Both the position numbers and the translations under genes were made by a program. From Bacteroidota bacterium (lineage in GTDB: Bacteria > Chlamydiota > Chlamydiia > Chlamydiales > FEN-1388): a DNA stretch of 41,812 nt. Positions 26,033 through 34,410 of the stretch are shown here, in pieces. Every line of letters begins with the position of its first letter. Within the stretch, counting starts at the first letter, position 1. The notes below the pieces were generated by a model. The model saw only the letters and a list, made by a program, of their open reading frames with translations, searched no databases and was not told the DNA's origin. Location of the stretch: the NCBI GenBank assembly GCA_013285825.1, contig JABDGV010000009.1, forward strand, positions 1-41,812, given 5' to 3'.

Positions 26033-27853
26033 CTATTCAACAGTCACAGATTTGGCAAGATTCTTAGGTTGATCGATTTCTGCACCTCGAAGCCGGGCGA
26101 CGTAGTAAGCAAAAAGCTGGCAGACAACGGCTACGAGGATAGGAGCCAACTCATCACGCGTATTGGGTATTTCAATTACTTCATTAGCTATGCTTTTGAT
26201 GCCTTTTGTCCCTTCATAGACCACAGCTATTGTTTTGCTATGGCGCGCTTTGGCCTCCATAACATTGCTCAAAACCTTATCGTAGGTTAATGCATCAGCA
26301 CAGAGCGCAAAGGTTGGGCAAGTTTCAGAAATGAGCGCGATGGGTCCATGCTTAAGCTCACCTGCGGCATACCCATTGGCATTAACGTACGCTATCTCTT
26401 TGAGCTTTAAGGCCGCTTCTAAGCTTGAGGGATACATGTAGCGGCGGCCGATGAAAAAGAAATTCTCATAGGCTGCATACTTCTTGGCTATCGCTTCAAT
26501 CTGATGAGATTTTTCAAGTACGAGAGCTATCTTTTCAGGAATTTCTGCAATATCCTTCAAGAACTTCTGGCCATCAACTTTGCTCATATAGCGAAGACGA
26601 GCCATCATTAAAGCAAAAAGAGAAAGAACTACTAGCTGGCTTGTAAACGCCTTTGTAGAACATACGCCAATTTCAGGGCCTGCTCGTAAAAAGAGGCAGC
26701 TGGAAGCCTCGCGAGCAAGAGTCGAGCCAACAACATTGCAAAGGCCAACGATATAGGCCCCTTTAGCTTTGAGTTCGCGAACGGCAGCAATGGTATCTGC
26801 AGTCTCTCCAGATTGGCTGATAGCAATGGCAAGAGTCCCCTTTTGAACAATTGGGTTCTTGTAGCGAAACTCGGATGAGATCTCAACTTCTGTAGGAATG
26901 CCTGCAAGTTCCTCAATAAGGTAGGAAGCAACCATGCCGGCATGCAGGGAAGTTCCACAAGCAACAATGACTATTCTCTCGACAGCTAACAGTTCGTCAG
27001 GTTTTAAATGAAGATCTTCAAGGACTACCGTTCCATAGTCTTCAAAAAAGCGGGCGTACATAGCATTTTTAGTTGATTGAACCTGCTCATGGATCTCTTT
27101 CATTGTATAGTGCTCATAAGCACCCTTTGAGAAGTCCTCAACGTTATGGAGAAGCGTCTCAATTTTATGCGGGATCTTTACGAATGCACTATCAAACAAC
27201 TCCACTTTATCCGCTGTAATTTTGGCAACTTCGCCGTCATTGACATAGATGACTTCACGGGTATGGTGGATGATGGCATTTGGATCAGAAGCTACAAAAT
27301 TTTCTCCAATACCAACGCCAATTACGAGCGGAGTATTTAAACATGCAACGACGCACATGTCTGGATGATCTTTGTGAAGGACTGCGATAGCATAAGCGCC
27401 TTTCAAGGTAGCAACAGCCACCTGGACGGCCTTTAAAAGGTCTCCTTCATAGCACTTAGCAATCAGCTGAGCAATAACTTCGGTATCTGTCTGCGTCGAA
27501 AAAACAACGCCTTCTCGTTCAAGCTCTGCTCTGAGCTCTTGGAAATTCTCAATGATCCCGTTATGAATAACAGCTACAGCTTTGGATGAATCCATAATCG
27601 GGTGTGCGTTCTCAATAGTAACTGTCCCATGAGTAGCCCAGCGAGTATGTGCTATTACTGTCGTAGAACTTTTCCCTTGGACAACCTTTTCCAGATTTTC
27701 AAGCTTCCCAACAGCTCTGTAGCAATGCAATTTATTCTTTTCAAATACCCCTATGCCAGCAGAGTCATAGCCTCTGTATTCGATGCGCCGAAGCCCTTCG
27801 AGTGCAAGCGTTACACCATTTTTAGTTCCTACATATCCAAAAATACCGCACAT
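26033..27853 (-). CDS. glmS: Glutamine--fructose-6-phosphate aminotransferase (isomerising)
   Basis: Makes glucosamine-6-phosphate, the entry step to UDP-GlcNAc for lipid A and wall glycans. The mature protein begins with the nucleophile Cys (MCGIFGYVG), so the start is the ATG at 27853, with AGGA 7 bases upstream, not the ATG two codons earlier. The class-II amidotransferase domain (1 to about 240; AHTRWATHG, HNGIIENF) is followed by two SIS sugar-isomerase domains (CGTSLHAGM, SQSGETADTI, GRRYMYPSSLEAALKLKE) and the canonical end LAKSVTVE. The 606-residue length is normal. The 327-base leader to glmM holds two inverted repeats; no glmS ribozyme is evident. A kinase gene follows 7 bases downstream. 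Confidence 0.97.
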   Translation of the reverse strand: MCGIFGYVGTKNGVTLALEGLRRIEYRGYDSAGIGVFEKNKLHCYRAVGKLENLEKVVQGKSSTTVIAHTRWATHGTVTIENAHPIMDSSKAVAVIHNGIIENFQELRAELEREGVVFSTQTDTEVIAQLIAKCYEGDLLKAVQVAVATLKGAYAIAVLHKDHPDMCVVACLNTPLVIGVGIGENFVASDPNAIIHHTREVIYVNDGEVAKITADKVELFDSAFVKIPHKIETLLHNVEDFSKGAYEHYTMKEIHEQVQSTKNAMYARFFEDYGTVVLEDLHLKPDELLAVERIVIVACGTSLHAGMVASYLIEELAGIPTEVEISSEFRYKNPIVQKGTLAIAISQSGETADTIAAVRELKAKGAYIVGLCNVVGSTLAREASSCLFLRAGPEIGVCSTKAFTSQLVVLSLFALMMARLRYMSKVDGQKFLKDIAEIPEKIALVLEKSHQIEAIAKKYAAYENFFFIGRRYMYPSSLEAALKLKEIAYVNANGYAAGELKHGPIALISETCPTFALCADALTYDKVLSNVMEAKARHSKTIAVVYEGTKGIKSIANEVIEIPNTRDELAPILVAVVCQLFAYYVARLRGAEIDQPKNLAKSVTVE

Positions 27854-28180
27854 ATACAAATCCTAATCAAGGGTCGGAATTTGGCAGAAGCATTGCTCAA
27901 GCCAGTCTGTTATAAATCTTTCGCATACTAAACTAAGGTAAAGATTTTTTAACAGACTGTCTTAAGATATAGCTGAAGCCAAAATTTACTCTTGAACCAA
28001 GATGTATATTTACGTTCTTACACGCCAAGTTGGGATTTAAACCCAACTTCGTCACCTAAATCCTAGCTTGAACATAGCCGAACTTGACAAGTGAAATATA
28101 AACCACCGAAGGTCATGTTTGTACATTCCCGAGGTGGTTTATTTTTCAATTGCCAAGGGTTAGGCCTGTTCAAGCGTGAT
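27854..28180. other. Gene-free region between glmM and glmS
   Basis: This 327-base stretch contains no ORF that I accept. It holds an inverted repeat at 27903-27959 and most of a long palindrome at 28037-28202, both listed separately. A 109-residue rightward frame overlapping glmS is a shadow. No tRNA or riboswitch fold was recognised. Confidence 0.8.
27903..27959. repeat. Inverted repeat in the glmS leader
   Basis: CAGTCTGTTATAAATCTTT (27903-27921) pairs with AAAGATTTTTTAACAGACTG (27940-27959); the 18-base centre reads CGCATACTAAACTAAGGT. One bulge and one mismatch are needed. It lies 50-106 bases before the glmS start on the transcribed strand, so it could be a leader hairpin or a terminator for transcription coming from glmM. 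Confidence 0.7.
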
Positions 28181-28202
28181 TTAGGGGGCAAGTTGGGTTT
28201 TA
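28037..28202. repeat. Long imperfect palindrome (about 166 bp) at the glmM 3' end
   Basis: The left arm (28037-28107) and the inverted right arm (28133-28202) align over about 70 bases with few gaps; shared blocks include AAACCCAACTT, CCTAAATC, GCTTGAACA and ATAAACCACC. The centre of 25 bases forms the loop. The inner stem AAACCACC/GGTGGTTT followed by ATTTTT or ATATTT looks like a bidirectional terminator. The right arm includes the last six sense codons and stop of glmM. An extra AAGTTGGG at 28027-28034 can pair with the left arm instead. The shape suggests a MITE-like insertion or a structured RNA. Confidence 0.85.
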
Positions 28203-29560
28203 ACTAAAGATGCGATGGATTCAGCATGCTGATGGATAATATTGCGTTTGGGGCCCTCTACCATAACCCTTAAAAGAGGTTCAGTCCCGGAATATCGAAC
28301 AAGCACGCGTCCAGTCGTGCCCAATGACTTTTCAACCTGTTCAATTGCTTCTGTCAGGCCAGGAATTTTTTCAAAAGCTGGTTTGGAACCGACACGAACA
28401 TTGATTGACACTTGCGGATACTTTTTAAACTGCGAGGCAAGCTCTGAGAGCTTGCAACCGGTCTCTATCATTATCCTGAGCACTTGAAGAGCAGACACGA
28501 GTCCATCCCCCGTTGTATTGTGCTCGGAGAAGATAATATGGCCGCTGGGCTCTCCGCCTAATATAGCGTCGTGCGCCAGCATCTCTTGAATCACATACCG
28601 GTCGCCTACAGGAGAAGATATCACTTCAATGCCCATAGACTGAAGCGCGGTCACATATCCTAAATTACTGAGGATAGTTGCTACAACACGATTATTCTTT
28701 AAAAGACCTTTTAGCATCATGTCCTTGGCACAAATTGCCAAGATAACATCTCCTGCAACGATTTGAGCGTTTTCATCCACCATGACGACTCGATCAGCAT
28801 CGCCATCAAGCGCTATTCCAACATCGGCTCGGTGGTCAATAACTGCCTTTTGAACCAATTCAGGATGTAAAGCTCCACAGTCGTCGTTAATGTTCAAGCC
28901 GTTGGGAGTGTTGGCATAGACAAATACCTCAGCATCAAGCTCGCGAAAAACGAGAGGGGCTACTTTGTAGGCAGCGCCATTGGCACAATCAAGTGCCAGC
29001 TTTAAATTCTTTAATGAGAGTTTTCTGGGAAAGGTCGCCTTTATAAACTCGATATAGCGGCCATCAGAATCATTGATACGAGCGCTCTTGCCTATTTCAT
29101 TTTCATGAGGAAGGGCATCTTCAAAAATCTTGGGGCTCTTGGAAACAAGCGTCTCCATCTGTGCCTCCCAAACATCTGGCAGCTTGAAGCCGTCAGCTGA
29201 GAAGAACTTAATTCCGTTGTCATAATAGGGATTGTGAGATGCAGAGATGACAACTCCAGCGTCTGCACGATAGGCGCGTGTAATAAAGGCTACAGCAGGA
29301 GTTGGAGTCGGTCCTAGCATAAGTGTGTCAACACCCATAGAGCAAAGGCCTGCAACGAGGGCATTTTCATACATATAGCAAGAAAGGCGGGTATCTTTTC
29401 CGATAACAACACGGTGCTTTCCAGGATGTCTTTTAAAAATCATCCCGACAGCCCGTCCTAGAGCAAGAGCAACTTCAACAGTCATTGGGTAAAGGTTAGC
29501 CTTTCCGCGTACCCCATCCGTCCCAAAGAGCGTGCGCGCCCCTTCCGCTTTTTTTCTCAT
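28181..29560 (-). CDS. glmM: Phosphoglucosamine mutase
   Basis: Converts glucosamine-6-phosphate (from GlmS) into glucosamine-1-phosphate. The four phosphohexomutase elements are present: the N-terminal FGTDGVRG, the phosphoserine loop ISASHNPYYDNGIKFF, the metal loop ALDGDADRVV, the sugar loop GGEPSGHIIF, and the phosphate-binding RYSGTEPLLRVMVEG. The 459-residue length is normal. AAGGA lies 9 bases before the ATG, and the start overlaps the transporter stop by 4 bases (ATGA), so these are coupled. The last codons and stop lie inside the arm of a long palindrome, an unusual gene end. Confidence 0.97.
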   Translation of the reverse strand: MRKKAEGARTLFGTDGVRGKANLYPMTVEVALALGRAVGMIFKRHPGKHRVVIGKDTRLSCYMYENALVAGLCSMGVDTLMLGPTPTPAVAFITRAYRADAGVVISASHNPYYDNGIKFFSADGFKLPDVWEAQMETLVSKSPKIFEDALPHENEIGKSARINDSDGRYIEFIKATFPRKLSLKNLKLALDCANGAAYKVAPLVFRELDAEVFVYANTPNGLNINDDCGALHPELVQKAVIDHRADVGIALDGDADRVVMVDENAQIVAGDVILAICAKDMMLKGLLKNNRVVATILSNLGYVTALQSMGIEVISSPVGDRYVIQEMLAHDAILGGEPSGHIIFSEHNTTGDGLVSALQVLRIMIETGCKLSELASQFKKYPQVSINVRVGSKPAFEKIPGLTEAIEQVEKSLGTTGRVLVRYSGTEPLLRVMVEGPKRNIIHQHAESIASLVKTQLAP

Positions 29561-30807
29561 TCTGCCAAAATCCTTTCTTGCTCTATTTTATATAGAGACA
29601 TCTCTTTATCCACTACTGCTGTAACGCTGCTATCTGACCAAACATTCAAGGCAGTTTCAACAGCATCGATAATTCCATACAGCGGCAAGATGGCGCCCAT
29701 TAAATAAAGCGGCACATTCATTGAAGACAACAGGGCGCAAGAAAGAAAATAGCAGCCCATCGGCACGCCCGCATTTCCAATTGCAGCAATGGTCGCAATG
29801 AATATCCAGAGAAATTGATCGAGTCCTGAGAAGACGACACCCTCGCCAGAGCCTACAAAAATAACTGTCGTCAAGATAAAGGCAGCACAGCCATTCATGT
29901 TAATCGATGTACAGAGAGGAAATGAGATGCTCGCGATATTCTTACTTAAGCCTGCTCGATTCACTGCGCAATCGATTGCCATAGGAGCTGTAGCACTCGA
30001 TGATTTGGTTGCAAAGGCCATGCTTAAAGCGGGAGAAAAGGCCTTCATCAGCTTCCAAGGCTCTATTCGTTTCAGCTTCAAGAAAAGCGGCAAGATAATA
30101 AGCCCTTGAACCAAGTTTGCAGCAAGAACCGCCACAAAAAATCGGATGATATCTCCAAAGGCTTTCATGTCTGAAATTTGACCAAAAAGAATAGTCAAAA
30201 AAGCCCACAAAATTATGGGCACAAAACGGACAATAAAGAGCGTTGTCTGCATCAAAAGACTATAGAGAGAACTAAACAAATGGTGGACACGAACTTTTTG
30301 CTCTTCGGGAAGTTTTGAAGCTGAGTAGCCAAGCAGAAGAGCAACAAGCAAAGCAGCAATAGCATTATTATCTGCAAAGGGTCTGACAATATTCGATGGA
30401 ACAACGTCGAGCACCCATTCAGCATAATTAAATTGGTTCACTTCCGTAGTAACTGCTTGTGCTGCAATCGGACCTGTATGAGAGGTGAGGGAAAAAAGAT
30501 GAACAAAAAGAAGAGCGACACAAGAGGCGCATAGAGTCGTTAAAATCGTATAGCGAGTAATCAGGCGAGTAACTTTTCCTGCGTGCGCTTGACCATCAAG
30601 TGATGAAAAGACCGAAACGACAGAGAAAAAGAGAATCGGCACGCTCACCAAACGAAGAAGCCGCATAAAAACGTCGGCGATTGCTGTTGCCACTTGCATT
30701 ACGAATGGCAGTCTGCTCCAAGCCGCAACAACTGCAAAAAAAATCGCAATGATAAAAAGAAAAGAACGCCTTAAATACCAAGGGCTGCAAGAAACTTGTG
30801 GGCACAT
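29557..30807 (-). CDS. gltT: Sodium- or proton-dicarboxylate symporter (DAACS family, GltP/GltT type)
   Basis: Takes up glutamate, aspartate or C4-dicarboxylates with cations across the inner membrane. The 416-residue protein has about eight membrane helices and the family signatures: a serine-rich re-entrant loop (TKSSSATAPMAIDCA, usual form SSSSxTLP), the TM7 motif in SFPLCTSINMNGCAAF (usual NMDGTA) and the second hairpin GNAGVPMGCYF. The exact substrate cannot be told; Chlamydiaceae carry a gltT of this type. A TATAAT stands 27 bases upstream, and no ribosome site is obvious at ATG 30807. It is coupled to glmM by a 4-base overlap, an odd partner unless glutamate supply is linked to amino-sugar synthesis. 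Confidence 0.9.
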   Translation of the reverse strand: MCPQVSCSPWYLRRSFLFIIAIFFAVVAAWSRLPFVMQVATAIADVFMRLLRLVSVPILFFSVVSVFSSLDGQAHAGKVTRLITRYTILTTLCASCVALLFVHLFSLTSHTGPIAAQAVTTEVNQFNYAEWVLDVVPSNIVRPFADNNAIAALLVALLLGYSASKLPEEQKVRVHHLFSSLYSLLMQTTLFIVRFVPIILWAFLTILFGQISDMKAFGDIIRFFVAVLAANLVQGLIILPLFLKLKRIEPWKLMKAFSPALSMAFATKSSSATAPMAIDCAVNRAGLSKNIASISFPLCTSINMNGCAAFILTTVIFVGSGEGVVFSGLDQFLWIFIATIAAIGNAGVPMGCYFLSCALLSSMNVPLYLMGAILPLYGIIDAVETALNVWSDSSVTAVVDKEMSLYKIEQERILAE

Positions 30808-30833
30808 AAACTAATATTTTTCGTCATAATACA

Positions 30834-30839
30834 TTATAC
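30834..30839 (-). promoter_or_regulatory. Possible -10 element for the symporter-glmM operon
   Basis: TATAAT on the minus strand, 26 bases before the start codon, preceded by TG as in extended -10 promoters but without the usual one-base gap. No clear -35 box is seen. Confidence 0.3.
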
Positions 30840-30878
30840 ATGAGTGCGAATTAAATATTGGTGATTTATACTATTCAC

Positions 30879-32093
30879 ATGACACCTAAAAAATATCCAC
30901 TGAGCAAATGGAATTGCTCGCTAACTGATGTTGATCCAGATGCGCTTGACGCTGTTCTGCAACTCCAAAGGGCAGGATATGCCGCCTATATTGTTGGCGG
31001 CGGTGTGCGCGATCTACTTCTCGGCGGGCACCCCAAAGATTTTGACATATCGACATCGGCAAAGCCTGAAGAGATCAAACAGCTCTTCGGCAAACGCTGC
31101 CTCCTTATTGGCCGCAGGTTCAGACTTGCCCACCTACGGGTTAAGAACAAGATTTTCGAAATATCCACGTTTCGAGCTGGCGATACTTCCACAGGCGCAC
31201 TAATCGTGCGGGATAATCGTTGGGGAAGCGAAGAAGAAGATGTCTTAAGACGCGATTTTACTATTAACGCTCTCTACCTTGATCCCCACACTGAAGAGGT
31301 TATCGATTACGTCGGCGGGATTAAAGATATTCAAGCAAAGATTCTTGAAACAGTTGGCGATCCAATCGCCCGTTTCCAGCAAGATCCTGTTCGAATGATT
31401 CGTCTTATCAAATTCCAAGCAAGGCTTCATGGATTTACAGTCGAGCCAAAAACCGCCAAAGCCTTAACTCTCTGCAAAGATGAAATTTTAAAAAGCGCTC
31501 CTGCACGTGTTCTCGAAGAAATCTTTAAGATGCTCGAATCAAAAAAAGCAGCCCCCTTCTTTCACTTGATGAATGACCTTGGCTTTTTAAAGCTGCTCTT
31601 CCCCTGTTTTGAACACTTTCACACAACCCAAACCAAACAGTTAGCTCAAAACTACTTAAAAGCGCTCGACGCTCTTCATAAAGAAAATAAGTATGTCCTG
31701 GATCGATCAATTCAACTTGCAGCTTTAGTCTTCCCCATTTTGGAACAAGAAATCGCGCAGCTTACTCATGACCGAGGGGTTGCCCCCTCCATCCATGAAA
31801 TTGCGAACCTTTCGCAATCGCTTCTTCATGGCATCAGCTCATCCTCCTTCTCGCACTTTCCAAAAAGAACTCTTGCCCTCTGCCACCTCGCCCTTGTTCA
31901 TCAATTCAAATTGACACCGATGAAGAGCGCCGTAAAGTTGCATTCTCGATTTACTACCCATTTTGACTTTGAACTTGCCCTCGACCTACTTAAACTTCGA
32001 GCCCATGTAGACCACGATCTTGAGTCCATCCTCTCAGTCTGGATAAAAGAATTTCAAAGACGCATGACACGGGTTAAAGAGCATGATCACTGA
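30879..32093 (+). CDS. pcnB: Poly(A) polymerase / CCA-adding type nucleotidyltransferase
   Basis: Adds A (PcnB) or CCA to RNA 3' ends. The class-II nucleotidyltransferase head is clear: AAYIVGGGVRDLLLGGHPKDFDIST with the catalytic DFD, then DFTINALYLDP, GGIKDIQAKILETVGDP and the RNA-binding QDPVRMIRLIKFQARL. The RF(Q)QDPVRMIR form and the basic C-terminal end (RRMTRVKEHDH) favour PcnB over CCA enzyme. The 404-residue length fits. I start at ATG 30879; the frame opens at a GTG seven codons earlier. No ribosome site exists, and TATACT ends 6 bases before the ATG, so the mRNA may be leaderless. lpxB overlaps by 11 bases; the same pair occurs in Chlamydiaceae. Confidence 0.92.
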   Translation: MTPKKYPLSKWNCSLTDVDPDALDAVLQLQRAGYAAYIVGGGVRDLLLGGHPKDFDISTSAKPEEIKQLFGKRCLLIGRRFRLAHLRVKNKIFEISTFRAGDTSTGALIVRDNRWGSEEEDVLRRDFTINALYLDPHTEEVIDYVGGIKDIQAKILETVGDPIARFQQDPVRMIRLIKFQARLHGFTVEPKTAKALTLCKDEILKSAPARVLEEIFKMLESKKAAPFFHLMNDLGFLKLLFPCFEHFHTTQTKQLAQNYLKALDALHKENKYVLDRSIQLAALVFPILEQEIAQLTHDRGVAPSIHEIANLSQSLLHGISSSSFSHFPKRTLALCHLALVHQFKLTPMKSAVKLHSRFTTHFDFELALDLLKLRAHVDHDLESILSVWIKEFQRRMTRVKEHDH

Positions 32094-33834
32094 AGCACTC
32101 CGATCTGCCCTCTACCCTTTTGGCTTTCTCTCCTCCATTGCTTTTGGCAGTCGCTTCCTCGTTCAATGGTATGCAAGTGAAAGGCAAAAAAGAAGCGTCG
32201 TTCCCAAAGCGTTCTGGTATCTTTCCTTTTCTGGAAACCTCCTACTCTTCCTCCACACCTTGATTCAGATCCAGTTTCCCATGTGCCTGCTCAACTCTCT
32301 ACATATGGTGTTAGCTTGGCGAAATTTAAACCTTATGGGCAGCCATAAAAAACCGCTCAAAATGGTCTTTATTCTGCTCGGGATTGCTGCCCTCGTCACA
32401 ACCTCCCTCTTCATCCTCCAAGATCCAGAAACCTGGATCCGTCCAGCAGGAATTGGAAAACAGACGCAAGTTCCCGGGTTTGTCCATCTTATAGGAACGC
32501 TCGGCATAGGCGCCTTTTCTCTTCGCTTCTGGATTCAGTGGTGGAAAGCAGAACAGGCAAAAGCTAGCATTCTACCCCCAATTTTTTGGTGGATCAGCCT
32601 TTTTGGTGCAGTCTTAGCCTCCTCCTACTTTCTCTATCTCAAAGACATTGTAAACCTTGTAGGACCCAGCATTGCCCTCATCCCCTACATTCGAAACCTG
32701 CAGCTGCTCGCCCGAGAAAAATCATCTGAACCCCTCTTTTGCGTTGTAGCAACTGAACCTTCCGGAGATCTGATAGCTTCCAAGATTATACTTAAGTTAA
32801 AACAGCGTCATCCCTATATGCGGTTTGTGGGAGTCACTGGACCAAAACTTACAGAAGCTGGTGTTGAAACACTCTTCGATATGCAAAAATTGCGCGTTAT
32901 GGGTCTTTCAGGAGTTCTCTTAAAGCTTCCAACTATCTGGAGCTGCTTTCGAAAGCTAAAACAAGTACTCAAACAATACCCGAATGCAACTCTTCTTTGT
33001 GTCGACAGCCCATCCTTTAGCTTAAGGCTTGCAAAATCTGTTCGAAAATCAGGCTTTAAAGGGAAAATCATCCAGATGGTTGCTCCCTCTGTTTGGGCTT
33101 GGGGTGAAAAACGGGTCGATGCCTTTGCTAAATATTTCAACCTGCTGTTAACGCTCTACAGCTTTGAACCAGCCTACTTTGCCAACAGCTCCCTCAAAAC
33201 TTTGTGGGTTGGCCACCCGATGGTCGAAAATCTACAAAAGTCTCTCATTCCTCGTGAAAAGCTTATCGCCCTTTTCCCTGGAAGCAGGCCGAAAGAAATT
33301 AAGAAGAACTTGAAGTTGCAACTCCAAGCAGTACAGCTGGCACTCAAAGAGCTCGAGCCCCATAAAATCGCAGTCTCCCTTGCTCCTGGATTAACAAACG
33401 ATGAGCAAAATGAGATCACTGAAACTATCAAAAGCTTCAATCTTGAAGCCGACCTGGTACCTGAAAAAGATCGCTACACTCTTATGTCTCAAGCGAGCGG
33501 CGCTTTAGCAAAATCGGGAACAGTTACTTTAGAGCTTGCTCTTCATGAAACAGAAGCGGTCGTCACCTACCGCATGAACCAAATAGATTATCTCTTTATT
33601 AAGTACATCTTAAAGCCAAAGATCAGCCTCTTTTCCCTTCCCAACATTATCTCGGGCAAGAAACTTTTTTCAGAACACATCTACCCTCCCGTTTCACCTG
33701 CTGCCATTGCTCAAGACCTTATTCGCATCCTGAAAAATAAAACTCCGGCCTCCTTTGAAACTGTTCGACAAGGATGCACACCGGCAGAATCTCCAATCAC
33801 ACAAGCGGTCCTTGCTATAGAGGAGGAGTTTTGA
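32083..33834 (+). CDS. lpxB: Lipid-A-disaccharide synthase with membrane-domain N-terminal fusion
   Basis: Condenses UDP-2,3-diacylglucosamine with lipid X to form the lipid A disaccharide. The first about 210 residues are an extra membrane region made of two copies of the lipid-A-biosynthesis N-terminal domain (LAB_N): SSIAFGSRFLVQWYASERQKRS...PKAFWYLSFSG and GIGAFSLRFWIQWWKAEQAKAS...PPIFWWISLFG. The LpxB core begins at about 220 (VVATEPSGD) and has MGLSGVL, VAPSVWAWGEKR, VGHPMVE, LFPGSRPKEI and SGTVTLELAL, all family-typical. The total of 583 residues equals core plus fusion; C. trachomatis LpxB is similarly long. It overlaps pcnB by 11 bases and touches the acyltransferase gene. Confidence 0.95.
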   Translation: MITEALRSALYPFGFLSSIAFGSRFLVQWYASERQKRSVVPKAFWYLSFSGNLLLFLHTLIQIQFPMCLLNSLHMVLAWRNLNLMGSHKKPLKMVFILLGIAALVTTSLFILQDPETWIRPAGIGKQTQVPGFVHLIGTLGIGAFSLRFWIQWWKAEQAKASILPPIFWWISLFGAVLASSYFLYLKDIVNLVGPSIALIPYIRNLQLLAREKSSEPLFCVVATEPSGDLIASKIILKLKQRHPYMRFVGVTGPKLTEAGVETLFDMQKLRVMGLSGVLLKLPTIWSCFRKLKQVLKQYPNATLLCVDSPSFSLRLAKSVRKSGFKGKIIQMVAPSVWAWGEKRVDAFAKYFNLLLTLYSFEPAYFANSSLKTLWVGHPMVENLQKSLIPREKLIALFPGSRPKEIKKNLKLQLQAVQLALKELEPHKIAVSLAPGLTNDEQNEITETIKSFNLEADLVPEKDRYTLMSQASGALAKSGTVTLELALHETEAVVTYRMNQIDYLFIKYILKPKISLFSLPNIISGKKLFSEHIYPPVSPAAIAQDLIRILKNKTPASFETVRQGCTPAESPITQAVLAIEEEF

Positions 33835-34410
33835 GTGAATATCGTATTGAGTATTTTCTTCTATCCTCTCAAATTCCTCATCCACATGTACATCAGTACT
33901 CTACGAATTGAAGTACGCGGCAAAACAGAGTTCGAGGAACTCCTTCGGCAAAACAGACCTGTACTCCTGGCTCTCTGGCACAACAAACTCTTTATGCTTC
34001 CCCTCTTCCATTTATTGAATAAAACTCGGCCCTTCCAAGTGGTCGTAAGCTACAGCAAAGATGGGAATGTCCCTGCCCGCCTCGTTAACTCCCACAAAGG
34101 CTTTCATGCTCTTCGAGTACGGCATGATGCTCGCCACGATGCTGCAAGCTTGATGGTGGAAGTTGTAAAAAGAGGTGATTGCCTAGTTATTACACCAGAT
34201 GGCCCTCGAGGGCCAAGACATGTACTTAAAGCTGGTACCTTGTATGTCGCAGAGCAGGCAGGCGCGTCGATTATTCCCTTCACCTGGAAAGCAGAAAAGA
34301 TGTGGAGGCTTAACAGCTGGGACAGGTTTGAAATCCCAAAACCATTCTCAAAAGTAACGGTTCAGTATGGTCCGGAAGTTATGCCTGACCAACTAAAAGA
34401 TGCTCTTTAA
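33835..34410 (+). CDS. DUF374-family lysophospholipid acyltransferase-like protein
   Basis: A 191-residue membrane-associated protein related to the LPLAT/LpxL acyltransferase fold. The N-terminal segment (about 1-22) is hydrophobic, followed by VLLALWHNKLFMLPLF (site of the usual HxxxxD, here HNKLFM), YSKDGN and the typical DUF374 block ITPDGPRGPRHVLKAGTLYVAEQAGASIIPFTW. It probably transfers an acyl chain to a lipid; position after lpxB suggests lipid A or envelope lipid, but the acceptor is unknown. The start is GTG directly after the lpxB stop, with GAGGAGGAG just upstream. The 3' end overlaps plsX by 32 bases on the other strand. Confidence 0.9.
   Translation: MNIVLSIFFYPLKFLIHMYISTLRIEVRGKTEFEELLRQNRPVLLALWHNKLFMLPLFHLLNKTRPFQVVVSYSKDGNVPARLVNSHKGFHALRVRHDARHDAASLMVEVVKRGDCLVITPDGPRGPRHVLKAGTLYVAEQAGASIIPFTWKAEKMWRLNSWDRFEIPKPFSKVTVQYGPEVMPDQLKDAL

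Noticed and set aside
27602..27931. 109-codon rightward frame over the glmS start
   Set aside because: Most of it lies opposite the conserved glmS amidotransferase domain and it lacks a ribosome site.
27854..28180. glmS ribozyme-type riboswitch
   Set aside because: The region holds inverted repeats but none of the conserved ribozyme core was recognised, and that class is known mainly from Firmicutes.
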